Shown: positions 45,770 through 57,600 of the stretch, piece after piece | Layout: every line of letters starts with the position of its first letter | Position numbering within the stretch: position 1 is the stretch's first letter | Source of the DNA: Platynereis dumerilii | Lineage: Eukaryota > Annelida > Polychaeta > Phyllodocida > Nereididae | DNA length: 64,000 nucleotides | Direction of reading: 5' to 3' | Assembly: GCA_026936325.1 (NCBI GenBank) | Contig: JAPTHN010000003.1 | Coordinates: forward strand, 101,527,538-101,591,537 | The notes under the pieces: model-generated | The model's input: only the letters and a program-made list of their open reading frames with translations | Database searches by the model: none | Told to the model about the DNA's origin: nothing | Program-made: the position numbers and the translations under genes

Positions 45770-46915
45770 ACAAGACCTTCAGAAATCCTTTGTACACTTG
45801 AAATTCCACCTGACCATCAAAATATTAAATTTTCCATGAAGTTTCAAGGCAATCCGTGGTGAGATGTTCAAAATTTCCAGAAGCACCACGGCACTGTTAC
45901 GCATGCGCAGAGCAGGTGGGCACTGACAGGTTTTCTTTCTGAGGTATTGCACAAAGTGGTGACACCCTTAGAGGCTACAAGTTGCTTCTGAGCTCTTCTG
46001 GAGTGACCTGGCAATTTCTAACTTCTTTGGTGTCAAATAGAGCCCTCATATACTTTGATAATTACGTGTATGGTAATGTTATTGCCCTTTTAGCCTTGAA
46101 GCATTGCAATTAATGGCAATTAAACCCCTCCCTCTAACAAGTTGCCACTCCCAGCCTGAGGGACAATAAAATGCCTGGAAGTTCAATCAAGAAGATAACA
46201 CCAGCATGACAGGTCATGATTGCAATCAGGCTAGTTCAAACACCCCTTGCCCCTCCCCCACTGTCTTGGATATGTCTGTGGGTTATTACAAGTTTGACAC
46301 TTTTTCTGTGAGTACCAGGTATGCACATATTTTAAAGGCATTTATTTAATGCTCATGACAATCCTTTACAAAATTCATGAAAAAAATATTTATTTTAGGC
46401 CTCCTTTTTTTTCTTTCATTGAGTTAACCTTGCATAAAATATTGCACTGACCAAAACATTTTCCACATAAATAACTTTTATTAACATGAAGAAAAAAAAG
46501 AATTAACATTTTCAGAAATAAAAAACATCATAAAATTAATTTTACCTTAATTATATACACATAATTCCACAATTCTATACAGAATAATTAAGCTCCAAGA
46601 AGCGAAATATTTGATATAAATTTATTGCAACAAGTATTTAAAGACTTGTTACTTTTTTTCAATTTACGTAATTTATCTATTTAAATAAAAATATCAAATC
46701 TTTTCAAACTAAAATTTATAAATGACATGCATAGGCCTACAAGTAAAAATTTTTATGGCATAATAAATTAACAAAGAAACATATATAGTAGTTGGAAGAA
46801 AAAGGTGGGAATTACATTGCTTTAAAACTCATAATTTCAGTATAGCATCAAATGAAAAATATTTCACAGTGTCATATCAACGGTCAATATTTTTTTTGTT
46901 TTCAGAGTTCATTTT
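45770..46915. other. Gap between CIAPIN1 stop and TENT4 start
   Basis: CIAPIN1 and TENT4 are head-to-tail on the minus strand. This 1.1 kb must hold the CIAPIN1 3'UTR (a TTTATT, i.e. AATAAA on the minus strand, is near 46465) and the TENT4 5'UTR and promoter (about 45770-46100). No TATA box or other decisive element is seen. Confidence 0.5.
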
Positions 46916-49900
46916 CTATTTATCCGCATTTAATTGTCTGTCACTGAGTTGGATCTTTTCTCCTGGTTTGAATGCTGGCATGCCCAAATATGGACAACTG
47001 GCACACCGGAATGCATCTCCAAGGTAACACTGAAATTAAAATTGGAATGTCAATAATTTTAGTTTAGAACAATAAATTTAAAAAAATTGTCAAAACTTAG
47101 GCCAAACATAATTTGATTTTTAGCTTCTCGCATCGACCGACCAACAGATTTTCTGCCAACAGAAAAAAAATTGAGCTTTCTTCACAACTTTTATCAGATC
47201 AACACAATTAGAAATCAAGATTACAGTTTTAATTTTTTTTGTCCCACAGACCGACCCTAAAAAATTGCCTTGAGAAGATCCGAGAAGCTAAAGATCAATT
47301 ATGTCTGGCCTTACAGGATCACACAGGCAAAGAACCGTTATACATGCACATGTTCAAAAAAATTTTATTTTAACCACACATAAATTTTCATAGGCCTAAT
47401 GGTGCACAATCAAATCAATTACGTTAACCAGTTATAAATTACCATAAAAAAACGGTAACTTACTTTCTGATTTGAGCATTTACTGCAGTACATGTTCCAG
47501 ACATATATTTTTTATTTTCATAATTTCCAGACTTAAAGAAGAAATTAGGTCATCTTTTAGATGCTTGTGATAATAAAATTTAAGAAAAAGAATCTGTGCC
47601 TGCCAGACTTCAATATTAAATTGCTTCTTTTTTAAATTGTTATCTAAATATTCCTGAAACAATCAGTTAGTTAGATTACAAAGAGAACTTACACTTCCAC
47701 AGGCTGAGGTGGCGTTGGCTGTGTCTTTTGGCTTGGCTTCTCCAGCTTCCAACTCTTCGGCTAAACCACAAGAGCAGTTCTTACACGCCTTCTTTTTCTT
47801 CTGACCATCATCCCCACATGTAACTGCAATTGATATTTTTTAATGAATTATTCTTATTCTCAGGGAGAGCCCTCTTGGGACGCCATCAAAGGAACCTAGT
47901 TTTTTTTTTTATGAATCTTTCATATTTCTGAGCGCAGAATGATGCCTTAGTGACGTCATCTATTAGAAAATACGATGTTGACCAAAGCAATAGCCATTTA
48001 TCTCAGTTTATTCAAAGTGAATTTCTTCCATATCAAAAGGCAACATATGAAACACGCTTCATGTTTGAAACCTTGAAGGTCATTAATATACCTTGTAATA
48101 GGCTTGTATGATGCACAGTAACTCAATTACTGTTAAGTTGAGTTGAGTCCAAGGCAACCTCAGGCTATCCATGATTCAAAACAGTGTTTGAAATAAGGGG
48201 GGGTCAAGGGCGTTTTAACCCCCGAAATGCCATTAGGACCCCCTCAAATGCATTTTTTAGAGGGACCCAGGGGGGATCCTGAAAAAACCCCATAAAATGC
48301 TAAATTTGCATGATTTAATCCAGAAATAGAGCTTTCAAAAGTAATTTTCTGATATATAAAACATGCCTAAAACACTCAGAAATCATTTCAGAGTACATGT
48401 AGTCCGTTTGCAATTCCCTCAGCTTCTAATGGCCTCCGGTGTTGTCCACGAAAATCCAACCTCAAAAGCTTCGACCCTTCAGGCCTAGCCACTGAAAGAC
48501 CCCCCCCCCCCCCAAAAAAAACAGCCCCCTGATTCTAAATGCATCTTCAGCTCACTCACCTCTCAATGTGGATGGATCGGGTTTCTTCAAGTCCTCTTCG
48601 TTCAAGAGGTCGTCAGAATCAATGACCTCCACGTCATCGTCCATCATGTCATTGGCCGACAAGGTCCACACGGACGCTGACGACTTGGAGGGTTCTGAAA
48701 AATTCATCAAAAATTATTTTACAGCTTTTAAGGACATCAATAAGAATGATGAATGAATATGTTTGAATGAATATGTTTATTGCATAAAAACAAAACATGG
48801 GTAAAAACAAAGGGGGTTAGAGTTGGGAAACATAAATACTCCCCCTACCAACAATACTGTTCAACAAGTTAACTTTTCTTTTAAATGTTTTCATATTTCT
48901 AGAACATACAATGTCATCAGTTAAGTTATTCCAAAAAGGTACAATCCTGTTAACCCAGAAAAACTTCCTTATGTTAGTTCTACTGTAGTACATGAACAAA
49001 TGCTTACTATGCCCTCTTGATTTATTAACAAATGAATAATATTCCTGTACATCAACACAAGTCACATTGTTTATAACTTTATAGAACATTGTTAAGTCGG
49101 AACAGATGCGTCTATTTTCTAGAGTTTTTATATTAAGAAAGGTTAACCTCTCTAAGTATGGCGTATTGTTTGGACAAATACGTCAAGTGTAGTATCTCTG
49201 GACACTTTCAATCCTGCCTATATTTGTCTTAAGATGCGGAGACCATACTTGACACGCATATTCCAACAGAGGTCTTACATAACATGTGTACATTTTAGAA
49301 TAAAAATCAGTCCTGACCCTTAAAAGTTGTAAATATATTACGAATCACAAAATAAGCCTTCTTAACAACATTTTAACACTGCATTGTAAACTTCAGATTG
49401 GACTGGATAACAACACCAACATCTTTAATATGATTAACCTTTTCAACTCTAATACCATTCAAAACATAATCAAAATCTACTTTTTTATTACCTATAGTCA
49501 GAACTTTGGTTTTTTCAGGGTTCAAAGTAATTTGCCACATATCAGCCCATTTGGAGACATTGTTAAGATCAGTTTGTAATTTTAAACAATCACTTTCAGC
49601 TTTAATCGATTTGTAAATTTTCGTATCGTCAGCATAAATACTTATTTTGCAATTTTCAACAACTTCAGGGAGGTCAGCAGAATAAATAAGAAACAAAATG
49701 GGGCCTAGGGCAGTAACCCTGTGGCACACCAGACTCTACACACAAGGGTGGGGACAAAGAATTATTGATCTTGACTTGTTGGACTCTATTAACCAGGAAG
49801 CTCTCTAATCTAAGAAGTCTGAATCCTTTGCAAAGTAGTAGAGACCATTGGACCCCTGTCATTTCTCACACTGTGGTTGTGGCAAAACCATCCAAACAGC

Positions 49901-51695
49901 CATTTCAACATGAAAAGTCAGTCAAAGGATCAAAACTTGACCAAAGAATGAATGTTTTTTATCATGGATTTTTATCACAATATCCGTGAGTCCTATATTC
50001 TTCATGAGCGAGGGCAGGGAAGCACTAGGGGGTGTGAATGGTGGTCGGGGAGATGGTCTTAATAATTTGCAAGAAAGTTGGACAGTCTAACTTTTGGTGA
50101 GATCCTTGGTGGTCTATAAATTTTAATTTTATTTTCTTCAGGTTGCTTGAACTTGCTTCCTTAGTTTAAAATGAGAAGATGCATCATCTGCCAAAACTTA
50201 CATTTGTAATTAACAAACTAGATTTAGAGATGCCACAAGAAAATTAAGAAATACATTTATTGAATAATCTTTTTATATTTCTTTAAGACAATTGGAAATA
50301 ATAAATTGACCAGGACATGAAGTAAAGTTGAGAGGTTGAAAAGTGTCAAAATCTTATAATTTTATAACTCAACCAAATCAGCCCTAGTCATTGCAATTAC
50401 AAAATGTCATGATTCAACATTCAGTGCCACTCTGTGTGTCTAACAATCTAATTGCAATCTACTTGTCCAGCTTAACTCTTTCACAATTTAGTCAAACATT
50501 GATGCAAATCAACTTAGGTGCTATAATTGCAATCAAAAAGAAGCAATACCTGGTGCTTTCTTGGCCCAGGGCAATTGCAATTGGGAGCTTGAGCCAACTT
50601 CATAATCGGGCTTGCTTCCTTTCACTTCTATCACTCCACAAATGTTCTCCGACTTGAATCTGTCTTTTAAGGACTGAAGGTCTTCATTGGACAAAGAAAC
50701 GGAAGAGGTCTGAAAAGAAAAAAGAAAACATCAACATTACTGCAATCAGGTAAAGTCACTTAAATCAAAAGTGTTTTGACATCACAAAATTATCGGACAA
50801 TGTCAGCAAGAATTGTTTGAATTGAATGACCAATTCCAGTCAATATTACAGCAAAATCTACAAATTAAGATAATATTCCCTGAAAATATTAAGTCATCTC
50901 AAACAACAGCAGCATTAAATCCCCGATAAGTCACAAATAAAGATAGATGACTGAGATTGAGTGTCTTTGAAAACCTACCTTGGAAACATTTACAAATCCA
51001 GCTAATTTCAGGGCTGACTGTACTTTTTCTGCAGTTCTGACATTTGAACCATTTTCTTGGGAGACAATGACTTCATGTAAATAAACGGTGCCACTGGGAC
51101 GAAGGGTTTTGGCAACGGACCCCAACAGATCTTGTGAATGCACATCAGGGGAGACAAAGCCAAGGACTGCAGCGTCAAAAGCTGTTTGGTGATTAGCTGA
51201 AAATACAAAAGGAAACAATTCAACTTAAGACAGGAAAACAAATGACCTGATTTAATGGTGTTGGCATTAATTAGAAATTTGAAGGGAGAGTCCAAGACCT
51301 CTGCAATATGTTCTTGGAATATGTGTGAGTCTCAAAATCAAAGCATAGAACTTTGTATCATTGGTCAAATTTTTGGTGTGCTTGGGACTTCTAACCTTTA
51401 AAAAGAGTATTCCAAAGGTATCTTTTTCCTGTTTATAAAAAACACTATATGGGTATATCCTCAAAATTAAATTAATTCAACAAATTACGTTTCATTCATT
51501 TACAAGGACAGGTAAACTTAAAAGTTAAAACAACTTACAAAGGGCCAGCCTCTCCGTGTGTTCCACCTGGACATTTCCTGATTGACCAATTTTTTTCTGG
51601 AGTTCCTCAACTGAAGTCTTTACCTTCTCTGGGTTACTCGATGAATTCCATAATAACATGACATTCTGTCCGCCTTTGAGCTCCTCCAGAACCAT
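46916..51695 (-). CDS. CIAPIN1: CIAPIN1 / anamorsin, cytosolic Fe-S assembly factor
   Basis: Six coding exons with consistent phase: 51695-51539, 51196-50979, 50709-50550, 48694-48560, 47823-47693, 47029-46916. They give 304 residues (human 312). Residues 1-170 form the methyltransferase-like domain. The acidic linker contains [20 protein letters not shown] and [16 protein letters not shown], both family hallmarks. The first Fe-S motif is C226...C237-KN-C240-S-C242. The second is the twin CX2C: C265-GS-C268 ... C276-AS-C279. With the diflavin reductase NDOR1, this protein donates electrons to the CIA machinery in the cytosol. An acceptor (TTTCAG) just 5' of the ATG and a donor at 54053 indicate a non-coding first exon. 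The gene is divergent from TPX2. Intron 3 carries a LINE and intron 5 a MITE. Confidence 0.96.
47100..47310 (-). mobile_element. PIF/Harbinger-like MITE, copy C
   Basis: Ends GGCCAAACATAATTTGAT and the complement of GGCCAGACATAATTGAT, flanked by TTA on both sides (47097-47099, 47311-47313). This is the most diverged of the four copies. It lies in CIAPIN1 intron 5. Confidence 0.88.
48745..49858 (-). mobile_element. 5'-truncated non-LTR retrotransposon in CIAPIN1 intron 3
   Basis: The minus strand encodes an RT fragment: [14 protein letters not shown] near the 5' end, then VESGVPQG, then (after a frame change near 49700) [26 protein letters not shown] and [11 protein letters not shown]. The C-terminal [16 protein letters not shown] follows at 48817-49089. 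The 3' end is ATTCATTC-like short repeats near 48750. Frame changes and stops separate the pieces, so this is an old copy of a CR1/L2/Jockey-like element. It differs in sequence from both LINEs in the left third. Confidence 0.88.
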
Positions 51696-52308
51696 GGTGT
51701 TTCTGAAAGTGTGACAATGAATTTGTCTATATATAAAATAACTAATTATAAAGCTTTTAGTGTAATCAGGCCTATGTGTGACTGGATAACTTTTGAATTC
51801 TTATTTATATGTTTTGTTGCAAGGTGGCAAATACACTGGTGTCAGCTAGACAATTGTGTATACATGGTCCAATAAACTGAATTTTAATGTCAATTTAATT
51901 TGATCACTGAAGATCAGCAGTGTATTAAATCTAGGGAGTCATGAGAAGGGGGCACCTTGGGGGGCACTGGCCCAATATGAGGGGGGGGGGGTATGTCCCC
52001 CTGTAGTTATGGCAGGCTGAGTTGGTGACTGATAAAACGCACAGCATCCAGGGAAATCTCAGATCTGTGACTGTGAATTTTAACAGAGAAAAAAGTAACT
52101 GAATTTATGGCAATGTTATTGAGCTTTCCAGGCAATATTTAGGGTCCAAAAGGACTATATATGCAAAACTAACACAGACCTACCTGGGGCTGACTTTACA
52201 ATGTTTACCAGGTCAAGAATTGTCTGAATATATTGCAACAATGCAACACATCACCAGCTAAAAATTGAGGAGTTATGCACATAACAAGTTTCATTGGGAG
52301 CAGGCTAA

Positions 52309-53069
52309 GGGGGCCACCATTCAATCTTAAGGGGGGGGGGGCTTGGGGTATTTTTTTTTAAAATAAATAATTTCTTGCTCAGTTTTGGTGAAATAAATGA
52401 ATTCTTTTAGGTAGACTTGAAATGAATAATTTCTGGAGGGGCTATTTCTTAGTTTGCATTGCTTGATTCGGGAATGAATATTTAGGGACTTCGCGTGCCT
52501 GAAATAAATAATAATTTTGGCCGCCGTTACCGTGAAATAAACAATTTCCCACCAGGGAAAATTCCAACCAAGCCCCCTTGATTATTAAATGGTCACCCCT
52601 AGTGATGCACGGATAGTGAAAATAGCCGGATACCGGATACCGGATAATCCGGCAACACCAACTGCCGGATACCGGATAGCAACCGGATAGTTAGAACCGG
52701 ATAGTAAACGCGCGAAAAAGGAAGTTTTTCTGCATTCGTGGCTGATTATGAATATTTTTTATGAGAGTTGAGAGATATCGGTCTGGCAGGACAGTTTCTC
52801 TGATGGAATATTTTTCATTATGTTCTGTAACTGAATTTTAATTTTGAAGATGGTGAAATAATGTTGTTGTTGACTCTGTTCTGGTAACGTTCCTTTGGTT
52901 ATTATCAAAATTTTAGCCTATCATTAAGTTTTTACCATGCCAGATATCCGGTTCTGTTATCCGGTTCTCATACCCTCATTTTGCCGGATACCGGATATCC
53001 TGCAAAATCCAATAACCGGCCGGATACCGGATACTGTGCCGGATATCCGTGCATCGCTAGTCACCCCCC
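52309..53069. mobile_element. MITE interrupted by a hAT-like element
   Basis: Left end GGGGGCCACCATTCAATCTT and right end complement GGGGGGTGACCATTTAATAATC are inverted over about 38 bp. The right end is split by the 460-bp hAT-like insertion at 52600. Removing the insertion and one 8-bp duplication leaves a ~293-bp element. Its own target duplication is unclear (AA on both sides). It lies in the first intron of CIAPIN1 (5'UTR intron). Confidence 0.7.
52600..53059. mobile_element. hAT-like non-autonomous transposon
   Basis: Ends TAGTGATGCACGGATA and TATCCGTGCATCGCTA are inverted repeats with one mismatch. A perfect 8-bp duplication GTCACCCC flanks the element (52592-52599, 53060-53067). Both subterminal zones are packed with CCGGATA / CCGGATACCGGATA words, typical of transposase-binding subterminal repeats. 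There is no coding sequence. Confidence 0.93.
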
Positions 53070-53317
53070 AAGGATTTTTCACTTTGTAAAAATGTTAATC
53101 GTTCCAAAACGTTATTATTATAAAATTACAGTTTGGAGCTCTTATTTGGGTGGATGACATTGATGTTACACTACAGTCCAGAAATATTAACATTTTCTGG
53201 GATTTTTTTCCACATGCATTTACTCCCCCCCCCCCCCCAAAATAAAAAAAAATCCAGTTGCTTTTATTTCACTTCTAATCACAGTCAATGCAGACATCTA
53301 TCACCCAGGCCTACATT

Positions 53318-53782
53318 GGGTACATTCGATTCGATCTACTCTAACTACTCCGGAAGTTACGTATCTACTCCAGGAAGTGACGTTTCTGCTCCTGGAGTAA
53401 ACTACTCCAAGTTGGGTCCAAATCGAATGAAAAGGAGTACTTAAGAACGTCACTATTCGGGGGTTCCCTTCCTGTGAGGATTCCCTTGCCAATGGCAATT
53501 CAAGAGTCAAGACACCATGTGGCACTTTCAATTTATTGCCGTAATTGAGTCAATTGAATTACAGCAATGCAAATCAAAAAAATGCAATCAGCGACCAAAT
53601 CAAAGCTTCTGAAGTGCCATTTATTTATGTAAACAATCATACGTCATGGATATCCCAATTTCTTGGAGCACTTCCTATCTACTCCAAACTGCTCTGATCT
53701 ACTCCCGGAAATGCAAAACGAATGATCTGGAGTGAAGTACTCCACTCCAAGAGCACTTTGGAGCAGCGAAACGAATGTACCC
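53318..53782. mobile_element. MITE with GGGTACATTCG ends
   Basis: GGGTACATTCGATTCG at the left and CGAAACGAATGTACCC at the right are inverted repeats, flanked by ATT on both sides (53315-53317, 53783-53785). The interior is rich in CTACTCC / GGAGTA words on both strands. The superfamily is uncertain. Confidence 0.78.
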
Positions 53783-54053
53783 ATTGAAGGCAAAGTTTGA
53801 TAGCCTATGGTAGCTCACAGCACAGGTGGGGCAAAGAAGCCTTTGCTGTGTCATGATTACAGAACTAACCTGGGTCAGTGATCTGCTTTACTCACCACTC
53901 ACATGATCAAAGACATGTGCGCAAAAACATGAATGTCACCAGCCAAAATCTTAATTTCGCAGCTTAATCTTGCAATAATTAAGTTCTGTGGTCACCTAAA
54001 CGACTAAAGCTACACATGTAACGCAGTCCCAGAGGATATAAAGCCAACTTACG

Positions 54054-54420
54054 TTTTTAATTTCAAAGAAAAGAGAGGAATCCACAAAATTGTGAAATGT
54101 CAAAGTGAACCGGATGTTATCAAATGAAAGGTCAACATCATCATGAAAATATATTCGTAAAAATTTGGACAAGAATGTTTCTTGTTATGCGACAACTTCA
54201 AAGAGAAAATATTATGCAATTGACCGGTTGCGTAATATCTGATTGCAAACTTCAATTAACCCCACTGCCAAGGGTTTTCTTTCAAATATTGGTTTTCAAT
54301 GTTGCAGGTGGCGCACTCATTGACCAATCAGAGCCCGAGTTTTGTAGGACGCCTCTGATTGGCTACCGCAAATCGGAATCGATTCAAACCGCCAAAATCA
54401 AGTGGAGATGGTAAACGCCT
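54054..54420. promoter_or_regulatory. Bidirectional CIAPIN1-TPX2 promoter with paired CCAAT boxes and CHR-like motifs
   Basis: The non-coding first exon of CIAPIN1 ends at 54053 (donor GTAAGT on the minus strand), and that of TPX2 ends at 54459 (donor GTGAGT). Between them, CCAAT at 54324-54328 and ATTGG at 54358-54362 are about 34 bp apart, a typical NF-Y spacing. TTCAAA at 54383-54388 (TTTGAA on the minus strand) followed by CCGCCAAAA resembles a CHR/CDE pair, and a palindromic TTCGAA is at 54438-54443. CCAAT plus CHR is the usual arrangement in G2/M genes such as TPX2. Transcription start sites are inferred, not seen. Confidence 0.6.
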
Positions 54421-54671
54421 AATGCCCCGAGCGAGAATTCGAATATTTTAACTCACAGGGTGAGTGATTAGCTTTTATATTATAGACAACCTGTAAATAA
54501 AGAGTTTGTGCTTTATACTAACCGTTGAAGTGACGTGAAATAACCGTAGATCGACTCAGAAATCGAATTGAACAACTGTTATTGTCGAGCTCAAAATTTG
54601 GCATGTGGACATTTTGTGTACCGAAATGTGGATTCGAACTCCCAGTGACTGATAAGCTTTTCTCATTGCAG

Positions 54672-57600
54672 ATGGATTCTCAATGGGAGTTTGATTGCCC
54701 ACAATTTGTGGATTTCACTGCTCCAGCAGTGGGAGACGACGATGATGAAGCTGACAAGTTCTTTGATAGTGAGTATAGCCCATTCCAGTGGCAATGTCAG
54801 CTGGTCAAGTGAGCCCCAACTTTTGCCAGTAAAATTTCCCCCAATTTGGACCCAAGACTTTGTAGTCAAACTGATGTTATGAAACTTCAAATTTATAAAT
54901 GGAAAACATTAAGGCATAATCACAAAATAAGCCCTGCGCCTGCCGTAGTAAGTATCAGCCTATGCAGAAAAAATTCACTATAGCGGGCCATGAAAATGAC
55001 CATATTTGGCAAGTGCAAAAAGTGTTGTTTCCATGGTTTAAAACTTAAACCCCCGAAAAGACATCTTTTAAGCAATTTAGTCAAAACGTAACAAGAACTT
55101 ACATGTTTTTGATACATTTCCGACTTTTTGCATCACCAGAGTAATTGGTTGTCAAGCGCTGATCTATAGCGTCAAATAAACATTTTTTGCTGATGACTTC
55201 GCCACGGCCCGCTATACTGAATGACACTCCCTGCATAGGAGTAGGAGACCGGTAACAGAAATTTATTTAAGAACCTGGCAGATAACTTGTGTAGTAGATT
55301 CGGGCAAAAGGCAGAACATTTCAGCAAAACAACACATTGCTCCCCCCCCCTTCAACAAAATAGAAAATACATACAAGTTCCAGGGGCGTAGATCATGGGG
55401 GGGATGCATCCCCCCCTAGGATGAACCTGGGGGGGGGATGATCATATGATTATCCCCCCCTAGAATTTCAAATTATTACTACAATTTTTTCCATGATGCC
55501 AGTTGCATGTTATGTGGAAAATAGAAGTCTCAGAACTAACCTTTGATAATCTAAAATATATTGGCTTTCTGGCCCTACGGTTGCCCCCAAAATCCACCAT
55601 CGCACGACTTTCGGCCCAATTGGCCTCGCGCAAAGTTTGCGTTCGGCTAAATCATCCCCCCCTAAAAAAATGAAAAATCTACGCCCCTGCATACAACTAA
55701 AACTGGGGTGAGAGGGAACAGTATAGTAAATATGACTTAACACCTGTACAGACTTTTTTGTCCCTTCCAATGACCTTGTGAAAAGATGTTATAACAGGTA
55801 ATTAGATAATTTTCAACTTATTTAGCGATTTTATTTTGCCCCTTTAGCCGAGACTAACTTGGAATACATAGGAGCTTTACCGGCTGAGAAGGAAGTGGAG
55901 GAAGCCGACCCTGCTTTTGAGACCCCAGTCGCCACCATGGACAAAATTAAAGCTCAATTCAAAAAGAGGGACAAAGAAAAATCAACCGGAAAGACGGAGA
56001 AGTCAGAGGGGAGAGTGAAGAGAGAAGGAAAGAAGGAAGAGGTTGAAGAAGAAGAAAAGGAAGAAGAGAATGGAGAATCTGCAGAAGAAGAATCTACGAA
56101 GGAAGAATCTGGAAAAGAAGAAACGGAGGTAGAGATGGTTTCAGAAGAAGGATCAGAAGAATCGGCAGTTGAAGAATCCACTGAGCAGGAGCAGGAATTG
56201 AAGACCCCAAGGTGGAGTATTGCTGGCCTCTTGAGTCTTGCGGCTCTTGTCTAATTTAAATAAGGCCACACATAATTGATCTTTAGCTTCTCGGATCCTC
56301 TCAAGGCACTTTTTCTAGACCGCCGGTTGGAAAAAAAAAAAGATGAAAAAAAATTTTATAATGAATTTTTTTTTCCCCATCGGCAGGAAATATATTGTGT
56401 CGGCGGGTCCGCGAAGCTAAGAATCAATTATGTGTGGCCTAACACTGATACAAACACAGCTGAACATGCTAAATATTTGAACAAGTTTCATAGACAGTGA
56501 ATGATAAGTAAATGAGAAGTTGCTTTATCACAGACTTAACTAGTGAACTCTTCAAGATGTATACGTTCTATTTTGTAAGCTGATGCAAATTTCTTCATCC
56601 AACAGAAGGAGCTCCAGAAACAAGAGCAGTGGAACTTCGGAGAGTGAAGACGTCAAAGAGGAGACAAAAACCAAAAAGTAAGGCTTCTTTTAACTCTTCA
56701 GGAAATGATATCGATCAGTGGATCTTAGATAACTCTTTATGTCAGGAATCTGATACAACTATCGATCAGTTGAATGCAAGATAAATATCTTGAATCCTGA
56801 ATCCAGCAACTGATTGATTTACTGGTGAATTATTTTGCAGGACTCCCTCTAATAATAGCACCAGACGGATGCGAACGAGGAGCACTCCTTTCAGGGGAAC
56901 CCCCTCCGCTAACTCTGCGAAGAAAACTGCACTCTACGGCAGAGCGGAACGAACTAGGTATTGAATGTTAATCTGTTATCGGCCCTTAAATTTCAAGTAA
57001 ACTTCAGTTCATAAGCTGATAAGTTGAAGAATTTTACCTCCCCAAACAATGATAGCCAAGTACTTTGCCTTGGGAAGGAGCTTCAAACTTGGTCAATCTA
57101 TGCCGTCCTGAGACCTTTTGCAAATCTCTGTGGCTCCCTGGAACAGTCACTGGTAATGTTATAACGATTTCAGAATTCTGGTACACAGACTCCCAAATCA
57201 TTTTTTCCTCCTGCCAATTGTACTTCTAGTAATATTGCATTGTGATGATCCTATCTTGTCGAGATTGCAAAAGAGTTCTCTGTGTCCGCAGGTCTGCTAG
57301 TTGTGGTCGTCCGAAGGTGACCCCCAGCCGAGAGTCCGCTGAGAGCACAAGAAGTGAGGGAACTGCCGCCCTCCATGCCCAAGCCCCCAACATGAAGCCC
57401 AAACTTGCCCAGATGTCTCCTTCCGTTTTGAGGTAAAATTTTGTTAAATTATTATGTTATAACATTTTTTTTTACCCCCCCCCCCCCCATGCATTAACTT
57501 CGATTTTTTTCACCCCCCGTACATACATCACAAAAAATTTTCGTTATTACAATGCGTAGGCCTGAATAGAACGATAGTCTCCCCCCCCCCCCCATTACAT

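Noticed and set aside
48180-48530. Possible element around GTTTGAAATAAGGGGGGG in CIAPIN1 intron 3
   Set aside because: G and C runs suggest a repeat, but no inverted ends or target duplication could be found.
55510-55770. 86-codon minus-strand ORF with gene-like composition
   Set aside because: Most of it lies inside the CAGGGGCGTAGAT-ended MITE; no homology recognised.
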